From Achromobacter deleyi (GTDB lineage Bacteria > Pseudomonadota > Gammaproteobacteria > Burkholderiales > Burkholderiaceae_B): DNA of 64,000 nucleotides. The stretch's first letter is position 1; every line of letters starts with the position of its first letter. A program made the translations under genes and the position numbers. The stretch lies in contig NZ_CP065997.1 of assembly GCF_016127315.1 (NCBI RefSeq), positions 372,001 through 436,000 of the forward strand. The letters are read 5' to 3'. Below the pieces are notes generated by a model. It ran no database searches and was not told where the DNA came from. It saw only the letters and a program-made list of their open reading frames with translations. Shown here piece by piece: positions 9,647-18,957 of the stretch.

Positions 9647-9675
9647 ATATTGCCTAGGCCCAAGACCCGCGTCAA
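9647..9675 (-). promoter_or_regulatory. Candidate sigma-70 promoter for the peptide ABC operon
   Basis: On the minus strand TTGACG (9670-9675) and CAATAT (9647-9652) are separated by 17 nt. The -35 is good, the -10 is weak. It lies about 40 nt upstream of the binding-protein start. The remaining gap to the MarR gene is A+T-rich with no further feature recognised. Confidence 0.35.
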
Positions 9676-9840
9676 TTAAGGGTTTATGCGTACCGGAGGG
9701 GGTTTCCACAGGAGAAACATATTTAGGGACGTATAAAAATATGACAAAAAAATCGATGGCCCCTTGATGTAAACACTGTTCGCCTGACCGGACCGGCCGG
9801 CGGCCTGGCGCCCGCCCCGGTTTCACGCGGCCGGCCCGCC

Positions 9841-10335
9841 CTATTCGTCGGCGTCCAGCGGCAGGTCGAGCGGCACGTGCTCGGCCATCAGGCGCCGCAG
9901 CATGTCGATCAGCAGCGCCGCCTGGTCCTCGCCGAACGGCGCCAGCACCGCCTTCTGGTGCTGCATGGCCTGCTCGCACAGCGCGCCGATCAGGTGCCGG
10001 CCCTTGGTGGTGATGACCACGCGCGTCTGGCGCCGGTCGGCGCGCACCTCGGTGCGCGTCACCAGCCCTTCGGCTTCCATGCGCTGCACCACCTTGCTCA
10101 GCGTCGGCTGCTTGGTGATCGCCAGCACCGCCAGGTCGCCGATGGTCTCGCCGGCGCTGCCCTCCAGGCTGGCCAGCACCCGCCACTCGGTGACCGACAG
10201 GCCCGCCGCCTTCACCTGCTGGTGGAACTCCGCCGAGATGCGCTGGCTGGCCTGCGCCAGCAGGTAGGCCAGGTAGTCGTCGACGAACCGCGCGCCACTG
10301 GCCTGGGTCCCGTTGCCCTGCTTGTCCGACCGCAT
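9841..10335 (-). CDS. MarR-family transcriptional regulator
   Basis: 164-residue dimeric winged-helix regulator. The ATG is preceded by GGGAGCGGAA at a suitable spacing. The winged-helix region covers roughly residues 45-110 (VTEWRVLASLEGSAGETIG, then TKQPTLSKVVQRMEAEGLV and RADRRQTRVVITTKG), flanked by N- and C-terminal dimerisation helices. It is divergent from the long catabolic operon starting at 10707. iad-type auxin degradation operons are repressed by a MarR protein released by indole-3-acetate, so this protein is the probable repressor and aromatic-acid sensor; that role is inferred from position. Confidence 0.88.
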   Translation of the reverse strand: MRSDKQGNGTQASGARFVDDYLAYLLAQASQRISAEFHQQVKAAGLSVTEWRVLASLEGSAGETIGDLAVLAITKQPTLSKVVQRMEAEGLVTRTEVRADRRQTRVVITTKGRHLIGALCEQAMQHQKAVLAPFGEDQAALLIDMLRRLMAEHVPLDLPLDADE

Positions 10336-10540
10336 GTTGTTCCGCTCCCACGCATCAATATTGAATAGACGACCCGAGGCCGGCAGGCGCATTGCACCAC
10401 GGCGGCGCAAACGCGCGCCATGACGCGGCGCAATGCTGTTGCGCAGCACAGGGTATACCCCGAATCGCAACCCGTTTTTGCACCATGAAAGCGCCTTTTC
10501 GGCGCCGTCAGGCTAGAGGACAACCAGTATATACACCCTT

Positions 10541-10601
10541 GTTTTAGCGTGATATTTTTTTGATTCCATGAAATTTCATCTTTTTTGTTGACAGCTAAAA
10601 C
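10541..10601. promoter_or_regulatory. Candidate MarR operator region (nested inverted repeats)
   Basis: A conspicuous A+T-rich island in an otherwise G+C-rich region. GTTTTAGC (10541-10548) and GCTAAAAC (10594-10601) are exact inverted arms, and between them ATGAAATTTCAT (10568-10579) is a perfect 12-bp palindrome. GTTGAC is directly repeated at 10587-10592 and 10602-10607. The right-hand elements overlap the promoter at 10588-10616, as expected for a repressor site. The rest of the 10336-10706 gap shows no gene. Confidence 0.5.
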
Positions 10602-10616
10602 GTTGACTCCTAAAGT
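10588..10616 (+). promoter_or_regulatory. Sigma-70 promoter for the iad-like operon
   Basis: Perfect -35 TTGACA (10588-10593), 17-nt spacer, -10 TAAAGT (10611-10616, four of six matches). Transcription would start near 10623, giving an 84-nt leader before the iorA ATG. The spacer contains the right arm of the inverted repeat. Confidence 0.55.
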
Positions 10617-10706
10617 ATTTTTCAGGGCAAGATTTCGTGACATGGACATGCTGCGAAGCAGCATGACTTCGGGACCCGGATGCCGGTCCGCGTGGAGGAG
10701 TTCGAG

Positions 10707-12932
10707 ATGGCTGAAAGGTCTTTCAAGAAAGAAGTCCAGCAGTTGCGCATTGGCGCGGGCGAAGAGTTCCGCGGCGAGGGCATTCTCGCGGTCACCAAGG
10801 CGCTGCTGCAATCCGGCGTGGGCTATGTCGCGGGCTACCAGGGTTCGCCGATCTCGCACCTGATGGACGTGCTGGCCGACGCCAACGACATCCTGCAGGA
10901 ACTCGGCGTGCACTTCGAGGCCAGCGCTTCCGAGGCCACCGCCGCCGCCACGCTGGCCGCTTCGGTCATGTACCCGATCCGCGGCGCCGTCACCTGGAAA
11001 TCCACCGTCGGCACCAACGTCGCCTCGGATGCCCTGGCCAACCTGGCCTCGGGCGGCGTCACCGGCGGTTCGCTCATCATCGTCGGCGAGGACTACGGCG
11101 AAGGCTCGTCCATCATGCAGGAACGCTCGCACGCGTTCGCCATGAAATCGCAGATCTGGCTGCTCGATCCGCGCCCCAACCTGGAAAGCATGGTCAAGGC
11201 GGTGGAAGACGGCTTCTCGCTATCGGAAGCCAGCAAGACGCCGGTGATGCTGCAGCTGCGCATCCGTGGCTGCCACGTGCATGGCCGCTTCATCGCCAAG
11301 GACAACAAGCGGCCGGCGTTCTCGCTGGCCGAGGCGCTGGAAAGCCCGGCGCGCGACACCAGCCGCATCGTGCTGCCGCCCGCGTCGTTCCTGCACGAGC
11401 AGGAAAAGATCAAGGAGCGCTGGCCGGCCGCCATCCGCTATATCAAGGAACACAAGCTCAACGAGCACTTCGACGGCGACCAGGACGACATCGGCCTGAT
11501 CCTGCAAGGCGGCCTCTATAACGGCGTGATCCGCGCCCTGCAATTGCTGGGCCTGGCGGACAACTTCGGCAACAGCCGCATCCCGCTGTACGTGATGAAC
11601 GTGGCCTACCCCGTGATCGAGGACGAGGTCATCGACTTCTGCCGCGGCAAGCGCGCTGTGCTGCTGCTGGAGGAAGGCCAGCCCGACTACCTGGAACAGG
11701 CGCTGCACGCGGTGCTGCGCAAGGCCGGCGTCGACACGAAGCTGGCCGGCAAGGACGTGCTGCCGATGGCGGGCGAATACACCACCCAGGTGATGCGCGA
11801 CGGCCTGCGCGCGTTCCTCAAGCGCGAACGCCCCGAATCGCTGCAGACCCATCCCGCCGTGGCCGCCGATGGCGCCGCGGCCGACGCCACGCTGCAGGTC
11901 ACCGAGATCACGCGGCCCAAGCCCGCGCCGCGTCCGGCCGAGCAGCCCATCACCTTCCACAAGCACGTCGCCGAACTCGCCGCGGTGGTGCCGCCGCGTC
12001 CGGCCGGCTTCTGTACCGGCTGTCCGGAGCGGCCGATCTTCTCGGCCCTGACGCTGGCGCAGGAAAAACTGGGCCAGCACCATATCTCCTGCGACATCGG
12101 CTGCCACCTGTTCTCGATCCTGCCGCCCTTCAACCTGGGCGCGACCACCATGGGCTACGGCCTGGGCGCCTCCAGCGCCGCGGCCTTCAACGTGCCGGCG
12201 GCCAAGCGTCCCATCTCGATCATGGGCGACGGCGGCTTCTGGCACAACGGCCTGGCCTCGGGCATCGGCAACGCGGTGTTCAACAAGTACGACGGCGTCA
12301 TCGTCATCGTCGACAACTTCTATGCCTCGGCCACCGGCGGGCAGGACATCCTGTCGTCGCGCGCCGAGAATCCGGACCGCTCCACCAACAACCCCATCGA
12401 CCAGGCCGTGCGCGGCGTGGGCGTGAAGTGGGTGCGCACGCTGGACCGCACCTATGACGTCGCCAAGGTGCGCGCCACCATCGAGGAAGCGCTGACCACC
12501 GACATCAAGGGCCCCAAGGTCATCATCGCCCAGTCGGAATGCATGCTGAACAAGCAGCGCCGCATCAAGCCGCTGTTCAACCAGGCGGTCAAGGCGGGCA
12601 AGCGCGTGGTCAAGGAACGCTTCGGCGTCGACCCCGACGTCTGCACCGGCGACCACGCCTGTATCCGGCTGTCCGGCTGCCCGTCGCTGACGGTCAAGGA
12701 CAGCGGCGATCCCCTCAAGGAAGATCCGGTGGCCCACGTCGAAAGCAGCTGCGTCGGCTGCGGCAACTGCGGCGAGGTGGCGCACGCCGCCGTGCTGTGC
12801 CCGTCGTTCTACCGCGCCGACATCGTCCACAACCCCAGCGGCCGCGACCGTTTCCTGGCGCGCGTTCGCCAGGGCGTGATCGGCTACCTGCAGCGCCGCC
12901 GCGAAGCGCGCCTGGCCAAATTCGCCCTGTGA
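10707..12932 (+). CDS. iorA: Indolepyruvate ferredoxin oxidoreductase-type protein, alpha subunit
   Basis: 741-residue TPP-dependent 2-oxoacid:acceptor oxidoreductase subunit. The ATG follows GGAGGAG (10694-10700) at 6 nt. The N-terminal pyrimidine-binding domain shows GYQGSPISHLMD, and the TPP/Mg domain has FCTGCPERP (Cys436) and MGDGGFWHNG (about 506-515). A C-terminal iron-sulfur region starts at Cys646 (CTGDHACIRLSGC) and continues with CVGCGNC (from Cys682). IorAB enzymes convert aryl-2-oxoacids to acyl-CoA plus CO2. Here it leads an operon with a ring dioxygenase and CoA ligase, so an aromatic 2-oxoacid such as isatinate (2-aminophenylglyoxylate) is a plausible substrate (inference). 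Four-cysteine clusters look complete. Confidence 0.9.
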   Translation: MAERSFKKEVQQLRIGAGEEFRGEGILAVTKALLQSGVGYVAGYQGSPISHLMDVLADANDILQELGVHFEASASEATAAATLAASVMYPIRGAVTWKSTVGTNVASDALANLASGGVTGGSLIIVGEDYGEGSSIMQERSHAFAMKSQIWLLDPRPNLESMVKAVEDGFSLSEASKTPVMLQLRIRGCHVHGRFIAKDNKRPAFSLAEALESPARDTSRIVLPPASFLHEQEKIKERWPAAIRYIKEHKLNEHFDGDQDDIGLILQGGLYNGVIRALQLLGLADNFGNSRIPLYVMNVAYPVIEDEVIDFCRGKRAVLLLEEGQPDYLEQALHAVLRKAGVDTKLAGKDVLPMAGEYTTQVMRDGLRAFLKRERPESLQTHPAVAADGAAADATLQVTEITRPKPAPRPAEQPITFHKHVAELAAVVPPRPAGFCTGCPERPIFSALTLAQEKLGQHHISCDIGCHLFSILPPFNLGATTMGYGLGASSAAAFNVPAAKRPISIMGDGGFWHNGLASGIGNAVFNKYDGVIVIVDNFYASATGGQDILSSRAENPDRSTNNPIDQAVRGVGVKWVRTLDRTYDVAKVRATIEEALTTDIKGPKVIIAQSECMLNKQRRIKPLFNQAVKAGKRVVKERFGVDPDVCTGDHACIRLSGCPSLTVKDSGDPLKEDPVAHVESSCVGCGNCGEVAHAAVLCPSFYRADIVHNPSGRDRFLARVRQGVIGYLQRRREARLAKFAL

Positions 12933-12943
12933 GGACCCGCCCC

Positions 12944-14488
12944 ATGAACCCGGTGGCATTGCAGCAAGGCACTCCCATCAAGATCGCCATCCTGGCCATG
13001 GGCGGCCAGGGCGGCGGCGTGCTGGCCGACTGGATCGTCGACATGGCCGAGCACGCCGGCTGGTGGGCCCAGACCACCTCGGTGCCGGGCGTGGCGCAAC
13101 GCACCGGCGCCACCATCTATTACCTGGAACTGCTGCCCGAGTCCGACGTGACCCGCGCCGGCCGTCCGCCCGCGCTGGCGCTGATGCCCACCCCGGGCGA
13201 CGTCGACCTGGTGGTGGCGGCCGAGCTGATGGAAGGCGGCCGCGCCATCCAGCGCGGGCTGGTCACGCCCGACCGCAGCGTGCTGATCGCCTCGTCGCAT
13301 CGCAGCTACGCGGTCAGCGAGAAGTCGGCGCCCGGCAACGGCATCGCCGATCCCAACAAGGTGCTGGAAGCCGGCCGCGCCGCGGCCCGCCGCTTCCTCT
13401 GCTTCGACCTGCAGGACCTGGCCGACCGCGCCGGCAGCGTCATCAGCGCCAGCCTGTTCGGCGCCGTCGCCGGCAGCGGCGCGCTGCCGTTCTCGCGCCA
13501 TGACTTCGAGGCCACCGTGCGCCGCGCCGGCGTCGGCGTGGACGCCAGCCTGCGCGCCTTCGCGCTCGGCTTCGAGGCCGCCGACCAGGCGCCCGCGCAA
13601 CCGGCCGCGATCGACCTGACCCGTCCGCAGCCGGTCGTGCCCGAACGCGCCGCCAGCCCGGCGGCGCAGGCGCTGCTGGACCGCATCCAGCGCGACTTCC
13701 CCGCCTGTGCGCAGCCCATGCTGACAGCCGGCGTGCGCCGCCAGATCGAGTTCCAGGACCTGGCGTACGCCGAGGACTACCTGACCCGCATGACGGCGAT
13801 CCGCGAACTGGACGCGCGCCACGGCGGTGAATCGAAACAATGGGCACTGACCTGTGCCGCCGCGCGCTACCTGGCCACCGCCATGGCCTACGACGACGTG
13901 ATCCGCGTGGCCGACCTGAAGACGCGCGGCACGCGCTTCGAACGGGTGCGCGCCGAGGTCGGCGCCAAGCCCGACCAGCTGGTCTACACCACCGAATTCA
14001 TGCACCCGCGGCTGGAAGAGATCTGCGGCACGCTGCCGGCCGGCCTGGGCCGCTGGCTCGAACGATCGAAGGCGTTCGGCGGCTTCGTCGAACGCCGCCT
14101 GGGCAAGGGCCGCCGCATGCAGAGCGGCACGCTGGGCGGGTTCCTGATGCTGTACACGCTGGCCGGCATGCGGCGCTTCCGCCGCCGCACGCTGCGCCAC
14201 CAGATCGAATCCGAGGGCCTGGCGCAATGGCTCGACCTGATCGCCAGCCTGGCGCCGCGCGACTACGACCTGGCGGTCGAGACGGTGAACTGCCGCCGCC
14301 TGGTCAAGGGCTACAGCGACACCCACGTGCGCGGCGGCGGCAAGTACCGCCAGCTGATCGCGGCCGCCGCCAAGCTGGCGGGCCGGCCCGACGCCGCGGC
14401 CTCGCTGCGCGCCTTGCGCCAGGCCGCGCTGGCCGACGAGAAATGCGGCCCCATGGAACGCCAACTGGCCGAGAAACTGGCCGCCTGA
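12944..14488 (+). CDS. iorB: Indolepyruvate oxidoreductase-type protein, beta/gamma subunit with DUF6537-like region
   Basis: 514-residue partner of IorA. Residues about 10-190 form the gamma-type domain (KIAILAMGGQGGGVLADWIV; SVPGVAQRTGATIYYLE), which binds CoA in this enzyme class. The C-terminal 300 residues form the additional helical domain found in aerobic proteobacterial Ior proteins (VYTTEFMHPRLEEICGTLP, KGYSDTHVRGGGKY). The start at 12944 was chosen because it lies 11 nt after the iorA stop. Works as a heteromer with IorA; the C-terminal domain's role is not known to me. Confidence 0.88.
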   Translation: MNPVALQQGTPIKIAILAMGGQGGGVLADWIVDMAEHAGWWAQTTSVPGVAQRTGATIYYLELLPESDVTRAGRPPALALMPTPGDVDLVVAAELMEGGRAIQRGLVTPDRSVLIASSHRSYAVSEKSAPGNGIADPNKVLEAGRAAARRFLCFDLQDLADRAGSVISASLFGAVAGSGALPFSRHDFEATVRRAGVGVDASLRAFALGFEAADQAPAQPAAIDLTRPQPVVPERAASPAAQALLDRIQRDFPACAQPMLTAGVRRQIEFQDLAYAEDYLTRMTAIRELDARHGGESKQWALTCAAARYLATAMAYDDVIRVADLKTRGTRFERVRAEVGAKPDQLVYTTEFMHPRLEEICGTLPAGLGRWLERSKAFGGFVERRLGKGRRMQSGTLGGFLMLYTLAGMRRFRRRTLRHQIESEGLAQWLDLIASLAPRDYDLAVETVNCRRLVKGYSDTHVRGGGKYRQLIAAAAKLAGRPDAAASLRALRQAALADEKCGPMERQLAEKLAA

Positions 14489-14509
14489 CATCGAGATAGA
14501 GACGACGCC

Positions 14510-15487
14510 GTGCAAACCCTGAAACTCATCGTCCGTGAAGTCCGGCAGGAATCGCCGCTGATCCGTTCGCTGCGCCTGGCGCGCGAGGACGGCGGCGCCC
14601 TGCCCGCCTTCGGCCCCGGCGCCCACCTGAAGGTCAGCGTGCCGGGCCTGCGCGAGCCGCGCTGCTACTCGCTGGTGCAACTGGCGCCGGAAGCCGGCCG
14701 CTTCGCCGAACCCGTCGAATACCGCCTGGGCGTGCGGCTGGAGGAAGCCAGCGCGGGCGGCTCGCGCCACATGCATGGACTGGCGGTGGGCGACACGCTC
14801 AGCGTCGAAGGGCCCAAGAACGATTTCCCGCTGCACGAGGCCCCGGCCGGCGACGAGCCGGTGGTGCTGATCGCCGGCGGCATCGGCATCACGCCGGTGG
14901 CGTCGATGGCCGCCGCGCTCAAGTCCGCCGGCCGCGCCTTCGAACTGCACTACAGCGGCCGCAGCCGCGACCAGCTGGCGTTCCTGCCGGAACTGCAGGC
15001 GCTGGCCGGCGACGCGCTGGTGCCGCACGCCGACGACGACGCGACCTGCCGCTTCGACCTGAAGGCGCTGCTGGACGCCGCCCATCCGCGCCAGCACCTG
15101 TACGTCTGCGGCCCCAAGGGCCTGATCGACGCCGTCATCCAGGAAGCGCGCGCGCGCCACTGGCCCGACGCCCACATCCATTTCGAACTGTTCGCCAGCG
15201 CCGCGCCGCAGGCGGGCGACCAACCCTTCGAGGTCGAACTGCGCCAGTCCGGCCGGGTGCTGACCATCCCCGCCGACAAGACCATCGTCGACGTGATGGA
15301 GGAGGAAGGCTGCGACCCGATGTACGACTGCAAGCGCGGCGAATGCGGCGTGTGCCAGGCCACCGTGCTGGAAGGCGAGCCCGACCACCGCGACTACTAC
15401 CTGTCGGATACCGAGAAGGCCAGCGGCAAGATCATCCAGATCTGTATCTCGCGCGCCAAGTCGGCGCGCCTGGTGCTGGACCTGTAG
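14510..15487 (+). CDS. iadC: Phthalate-dioxygenase-reductase-type oxidoreductase (FMN/FAD, NAD(P)H, 2Fe-2S)
   Basis: 325-residue electron-transfer protein with GTG start. An N-terminal flavin domain (RCYSLVQLAP and GGSRHMHGLAVGD), a central NAD-binding domain (VLIAGGIGITPVASM) and a C-terminal plant-type ferredoxin with Cys274, Cys279, Cys282 and Cys312 (CKRGECGVC ... QIC) are in the order of the PDR/VanB reductases. It passes electrons from NAD(P)H to the Rieske oxygenase encoded directly downstream. The symbol follows its position before the oxygenase pair, as in iad loci; the match is from memory. Confidence 0.88.
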   Translation: MQTLKLIVREVRQESPLIRSLRLAREDGGALPAFGPGAHLKVSVPGLREPRCYSLVQLAPEAGRFAEPVEYRLGVRLEEASAGGSRHMHGLAVGDTLSVEGPKNDFPLHEAPAGDEPVVLIAGGIGITPVASMAAALKSAGRAFELHYSGRSRDQLAFLPELQALAGDALVPHADDDATCRFDLKALLDAAHPRQHLYVCGPKGLIDAVIQEARARHWPDAHIHFELFASAAPQAGDQPFEVELRQSGRVLTIPADKTIVDVMEEEGCDPMYDCKRGECGVCQATVLEGEPDHRDYYLSDTEKASGKIIQICISRAKSARLVLDL

Positions 15488-15514
15488 GGCCGGGCGCGAC
15501 AAGAGGAGACCAGC

Positions 15515-16828
15515 ATGGCCAAATACCGCGACAACCCCGATGCCATCCGCGCCCTGCTGCGCGAGACCGAGGTGCACAAGGACCTGTTCATCGACGACGA
15601 ACTGTTCGACCTGGAGATGGAGCGGCTGTACGCCAACACCTGGGTCTACGTCGGCCACGACAGCCAGGTGCCCAACCCCGGCGACTACATCACCACCACC
15701 GTCGGCAACCAGCCGGTGGTGATGGTTCGCCACAGCGACCGCTCGGTGCGCGTGCTGCACAACCGCTGTCCGCACAAGGGCACTATGGTGGCGGGCGACG
15801 CCTGCGGCAACACCGGCAAGTTCTTCCGCTGCCCGTACCATGCCTGGACCTTCAAGACCGACGGCAGCCTGCTGTCGATCCCGCTGAAGAAGGGCTACGA
15901 GAACACCGGCCTGGAGCAGTGCGAGGCCAGCCAGGGCATGGCGGCGGTCAAAGACGTGCGCAACCACCGCGGCTTCGTGTTCTGCCGCCTGAATCCCAAC
16001 GGCCAGTCGTTCGAGGACTTCTTCGGCGATGCGCTGTCGACGCTGGACAACATGGTCGACCGCTCGCCCGAGGGCCGGCTGGAAGTGGCCGGCGGCGTGC
16101 TGCGCTACATGCACCGCTGCAACTGGAAGATGCTGGTCGACAACCAGACCGACACCTGCCACCCGATGGTGGCGCACGAATCGTCGGCCGGCACTGCCGT
16201 CAAGGTCTGGGAGCAGGCCCCGGCCGGCACCCCCAAGCCGATGGCGGTGGAACTGTTCGCGCCGTTCATCTCGCCTTACGAGTTCTTCGAGAACATGGGC
16301 ATCCGCGTCTGGGAAAACGGCCACGGCCACACCGGCGTGTCCGATTCGATCCACGCCGCCTATTCGGGCATTCCGGGTTACTGGGAATCCATGGTCGCCG
16401 CCTACGGCGAGGAGCGCGCCCGCCAGATCCTGGGCGACGTGCGCCACAACACCGTGTACTTCCCCAACATCATGGTCAAGGGCCCGATCCAGACCCTGCG
16501 CGTGTTCAAGCCGATCGCCGCCGACCGCACCCTGGTGGAGTCGTGGACCTTCCGCCTGGTCGGCGCGCCCGACCTGCTGCTGGAACGCACCCTCATGTAC
16601 AACCGCCTGATCAACGCGCCCACCTCGGTGGTCGGCCATGACGACCTGGAGATGTACGAGCGCGCCCAGGACGGCCTGCAATCGCGCGCCCGCGACTGGG
16701 TCAACGTCGGCCGCCTCTACGACCCGGCCGAGCTCGGCCAGAAGAACATCACCACCAACGGCACCAACGAATGGCAGATGCGCAACCAGTACCGCGCATG
16801 GGGCCGCTACATGACGGAGCAGGCATGA
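15515..16828 (+). CDS. iadD: Rieske aromatic ring-hydroxylating dioxygenase, alpha subunit (IadD-like)
   Basis: 437-residue catalytic subunit. Ribosome site AGAGGAGAC precedes the ATG. The Rieske cluster ligands are Cys85/His87 (CPHKG) and Cys106/His109 (CPYHAW). The mononuclear iron site is DNQTDTCHPMVAHES with Asp213, His216 and His221. With its beta subunit and reductase it inserts O2 into an aromatic ring. In iad loci the IadDE oxygenase is the enzyme that attacks indole-3-acetate; gene order reductase-alpha-beta is the same here. Ends in an ATGA overlap with the beta-subunit gene, so the two subunits are made in step. Confidence 0.9.
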   Translation: MAKYRDNPDAIRALLRETEVHKDLFIDDELFDLEMERLYANTWVYVGHDSQVPNPGDYITTTVGNQPVVMVRHSDRSVRVLHNRCPHKGTMVAGDACGNTGKFFRCPYHAWTFKTDGSLLSIPLKKGYENTGLEQCEASQGMAAVKDVRNHRGFVFCRLNPNGQSFEDFFGDALSTLDNMVDRSPEGRLEVAGGVLRYMHRCNWKMLVDNQTDTCHPMVAHESSAGTAVKVWEQAPAGTPKPMAVELFAPFISPYEFFENMGIRVWENGHGHTGVSDSIHAAYSGIPGYWESMVAAYGEERARQILGDVRHNTVYFPNIMVKGPIQTLRVFKPIAADRTLVESWTFRLVGAPDLLLERTLMYNRLINAPTSVVGHDDLEMYERAQDGLQSRARDWVNVGRLYDPAELGQKNITTNGTNEWQMRNQYRAWGRYMTEQA

Positions 16829-17316
16829 GCTTCAGCGACCGCGACCTGATCGATTTCGTCTACGCCGAGGCGCGCCTGCTCGACGAGCTGCGCTTCGAGG
16901 ACTGGCTCGAGCTGTACGCCGATGATGGCTACTACTGGATGCCGCTGGCCCACGACCAGACCGACGCCCGGCTGCACGCCTCGCTGATGTACGAGGACAA
17001 GCTGCTGCTGCGCGTGCGCGTCGAGCGCCTGGCCGGCCAGCGCACCTTCTCGCAGCAGCCCAAGAGCCGCTGCCACCACCTGCTGCAGGCGCCCACGGTC
17101 GAACACGACCATCCCGATTCGGCGCCGGACCAGGGCCGCCACGTGGTGCGCACCGCCTTCCATTACGTCGAGACGCGCCAGGACGCGCAGACCCTGTATG
17201 CCGGCTGGACCACCCATCACCTGGTGGAGCAGGACGGCGCGCTGCGCATCCGTCTGAAACGCGTCGACCTGGTGAACTGCGACGCCGCGTTCGGCAACAT
17301 CCAATTGTTCATGTAG
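16825..17316 (+). CDS. iadE: Ring-hydroxylating dioxygenase, beta subunit (IadE-like)
   Basis: 163-residue small subunit with the SnoaL/NTF2-like fold of dioxygenase beta chains. Recognisable motifs are FVYAEARLLDELRFEDWLEL near the N-terminus, DDGYYWMPLAHDQ, and the conserved RVERL segment. No catalytic residues are expected; it is structural in the hexameric oxygenase. The start is set by the ATGA overlap with the alpha gene. Confidence 0.88.
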   Translation: MSFSDRDLIDFVYAEARLLDELRFEDWLELYADDGYYWMPLAHDQTDARLHASLMYEDKLLLRVRVERLAGQRTFSQQPKSRCHHLLQAPTVEHDHPDSAPDQGRHVVRTAFHYVETRQDAQTLYAGWTTHHLVEQDGALRIRLKRVDLVNCDAAFGNIQLFM

Positions 17317-17325
17317 GAGCGGCTT

Positions 17326-18957
17326 GTGAGCACCACCGTCCACCAGGCATTCCTGGACACCGCGGCCCGGCATGGCGCCCGGCCCTTCCTGTGCATCCTG
17401 CCGGAAACCGCCGACATCTACGGCATCGGCGCCGGCGAGCTGGGCTACGCGCAGGCGGCCAGCGCCATCGAGACGCTGCGCGCGGCCTACGCCCGCGCCG
17501 GCTACGGCCACGGCCACCGCGCCGGCCTGCTGCTGGAGAACCGGCCGGCCTTCTTCCTGCACTGGTTCGCGCTGAACGCGCTGGGCGTGTCGGTGGTGCC
17601 GATCAATCCCGACCTGCGCGCGGCCGAACTGGAATACCTGACCGGCCATTCCGAGATCGCGCTGGTGGTGGCCCTGCCCGAGCGCCACGCCGACCTGCTG
17701 GCCGCCGCCGAGCGCGCCGGCCGGCCGCTGCGCGTGATGGGCCCGGACGACGCCCCGCCCGCCGCGCCCTTCCCCGCGCCGCTGGCGGGCACGCCCGACG
17801 CACTGACCGAATGCGCGCTGCTGTACACGTCCGGCACCACCGGCCGCCCCAAGGGCTGCATCCTGCCGAACCGCTATTTCCTGCACGCGGGCGGCTGGTA
17901 CGCCCGCATCGGCGGCCTGGCCCAACTGCGCCCCGGCGAGGAACGCATGCTGACGCCGCTGCCGCTGGTGCACATGAACGCCATGGCCTATTCCGCCATG
18001 GCCATGGTGCTGACCGGCGGCTGCCTGATTCCGCTGGACCGCTTCCACCCCAAGACCTGGTGGGACAGCGTGCGCGATTCCGGCGCCACCGTGCTGCACT
18101 ACCTGGGCGTGATGCCGGCGATCCTGATGAAGGCCGAACCCTCGGCGCGGGACCGGCAGCCGGCGATCCGCTTCGGCTTCGGCGCCGGGGTCGACCGCAA
18201 GCTGCATGAACCGTTCGAGGCGCGCTTCGGCTTCCCGTTGCTGGAAGCCTGGGCCATGACCGAGACCGGCGCCGGCGCCGTCATCATCGCCAACCAGGAG
18301 CCGCGCCACATCGGCAGCAGCTGCTTCGGCCGCGAAGAAGGCGACGTGGCGGTGCGCATCGTCGCCGACCACGGCGGCGAGGCCGCCGCCGGCGAGCCGG
18401 GCGAGCTGCTGGTGCGCCACGCCGGCGATGACCCGCGCTACGGCTTCTTCGCCGGCTACCTGAAGGACGCGGACGCCACCTCGCAGGCCTGGGAAGACGG
18501 CTGGTTCCACACCGGCGACATCGTGCGTCGCGAGGCCGACGGCGCCCTGCGCTTCGTCGACCGCAAGAAGAACGTGATCCGCCGCAGCGGCGAGAACATC
18601 TCGGCGGTGGAAGTCGAAAGCGTGCTGCTGCAGCATCCGCTGGTCAAAGCGGTGGCGGTGGCCGCCGTGCCCGACCCGGTGCGCGGCGACGAGGTGCTGG
18701 CTTGCGTAGTGGCGGAAACCGCGCCCGCCGACGCATCCGCCCGCGCCGACGCGGCCCGCGACATCGTGCAGTGGAGCCTGCAACAGCTGGCCTACTACAA
18801 GGCGCCCGGCTACGTCGCCTTCGTCGACAGCCTGCCGCTCACCACCACCAACAAGATCCAGCGCGGCGAAATGAAGGCGCTGGCGCCGACGCTGCCCGGC
18901 ACCGCCCGCTGCGTCGACACCACCGCCATGAAGAAACGCCAGGAGCCGGCCCGATGA
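17326..18957 (+). CDS. AMP-dependent acyl-CoA ligase
   Basis: 543-residue adenylate-forming enzyme. GTG start preceded by AGGAG. The P-loop-like motif YTSGTTGRPKG lies at 167-177, the adenylate-binding EAWAMTETG follows, WFHTGDIV and DRKKNVIRRSGENIS mark the hinge, and the catalytic lysine is in TTTNKIQRGE near the C-terminus. It converts a carboxylic acid to its CoA thioester via an acyl-AMP. The next gene overlaps it (ATGA). In this operon the substrate is probably the oxygenated indole-acetic acid made by the Rieske enzyme (inference). Confidence 0.88.
   Translation: MSTTVHQAFLDTAARHGARPFLCILPETADIYGIGAGELGYAQAASAIETLRAAYARAGYGHGHRAGLLLENRPAFFLHWFALNALGVSVVPINPDLRAAELEYLTGHSEIALVVALPERHADLLAAAERAGRPLRVMGPDDAPPAAPFPAPLAGTPDALTECALLYTSGTTGRPKGCILPNRYFLHAGGWYARIGGLAQLRPGEERMLTPLPLVHMNAMAYSAMAMVLTGGCLIPLDRFHPKTWWDSVRDSGATVLHYLGVMPAILMKAEPSARDRQPAIRFGFGAGVDRKLHEPFEARFGFPLLEAWAMTETGAGAVIIANQEPRHIGSSCFGREEGDVAVRIVADHGGEAAAGEPGELLVRHAGDDPRYGFFAGYLKDADATSQAWEDGWFHTGDIVRREADGALRFVDRKKNVIRRSGENISAVEVESVLLQHPLVKAVAVAAVPDPVRGDEVLACVVAETAPADASARADAARDIVQWSLQQLAYYKAPGYVAFVDSLPLTTTNKIQRGEMKALAPTLPGTARCVDTTAMKKRQEPAR

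Noticed and set aside
12884..16681. A 1265-codon open frame on the minus strand across iorB, the reductase and the dioxygenase genes
   Set aside because: It is antisense to genes with full catalytic motifs; long antisense frames are normal at this G+C, and its translation is low-complexity Ala/Gly/Arg/Val without domains.
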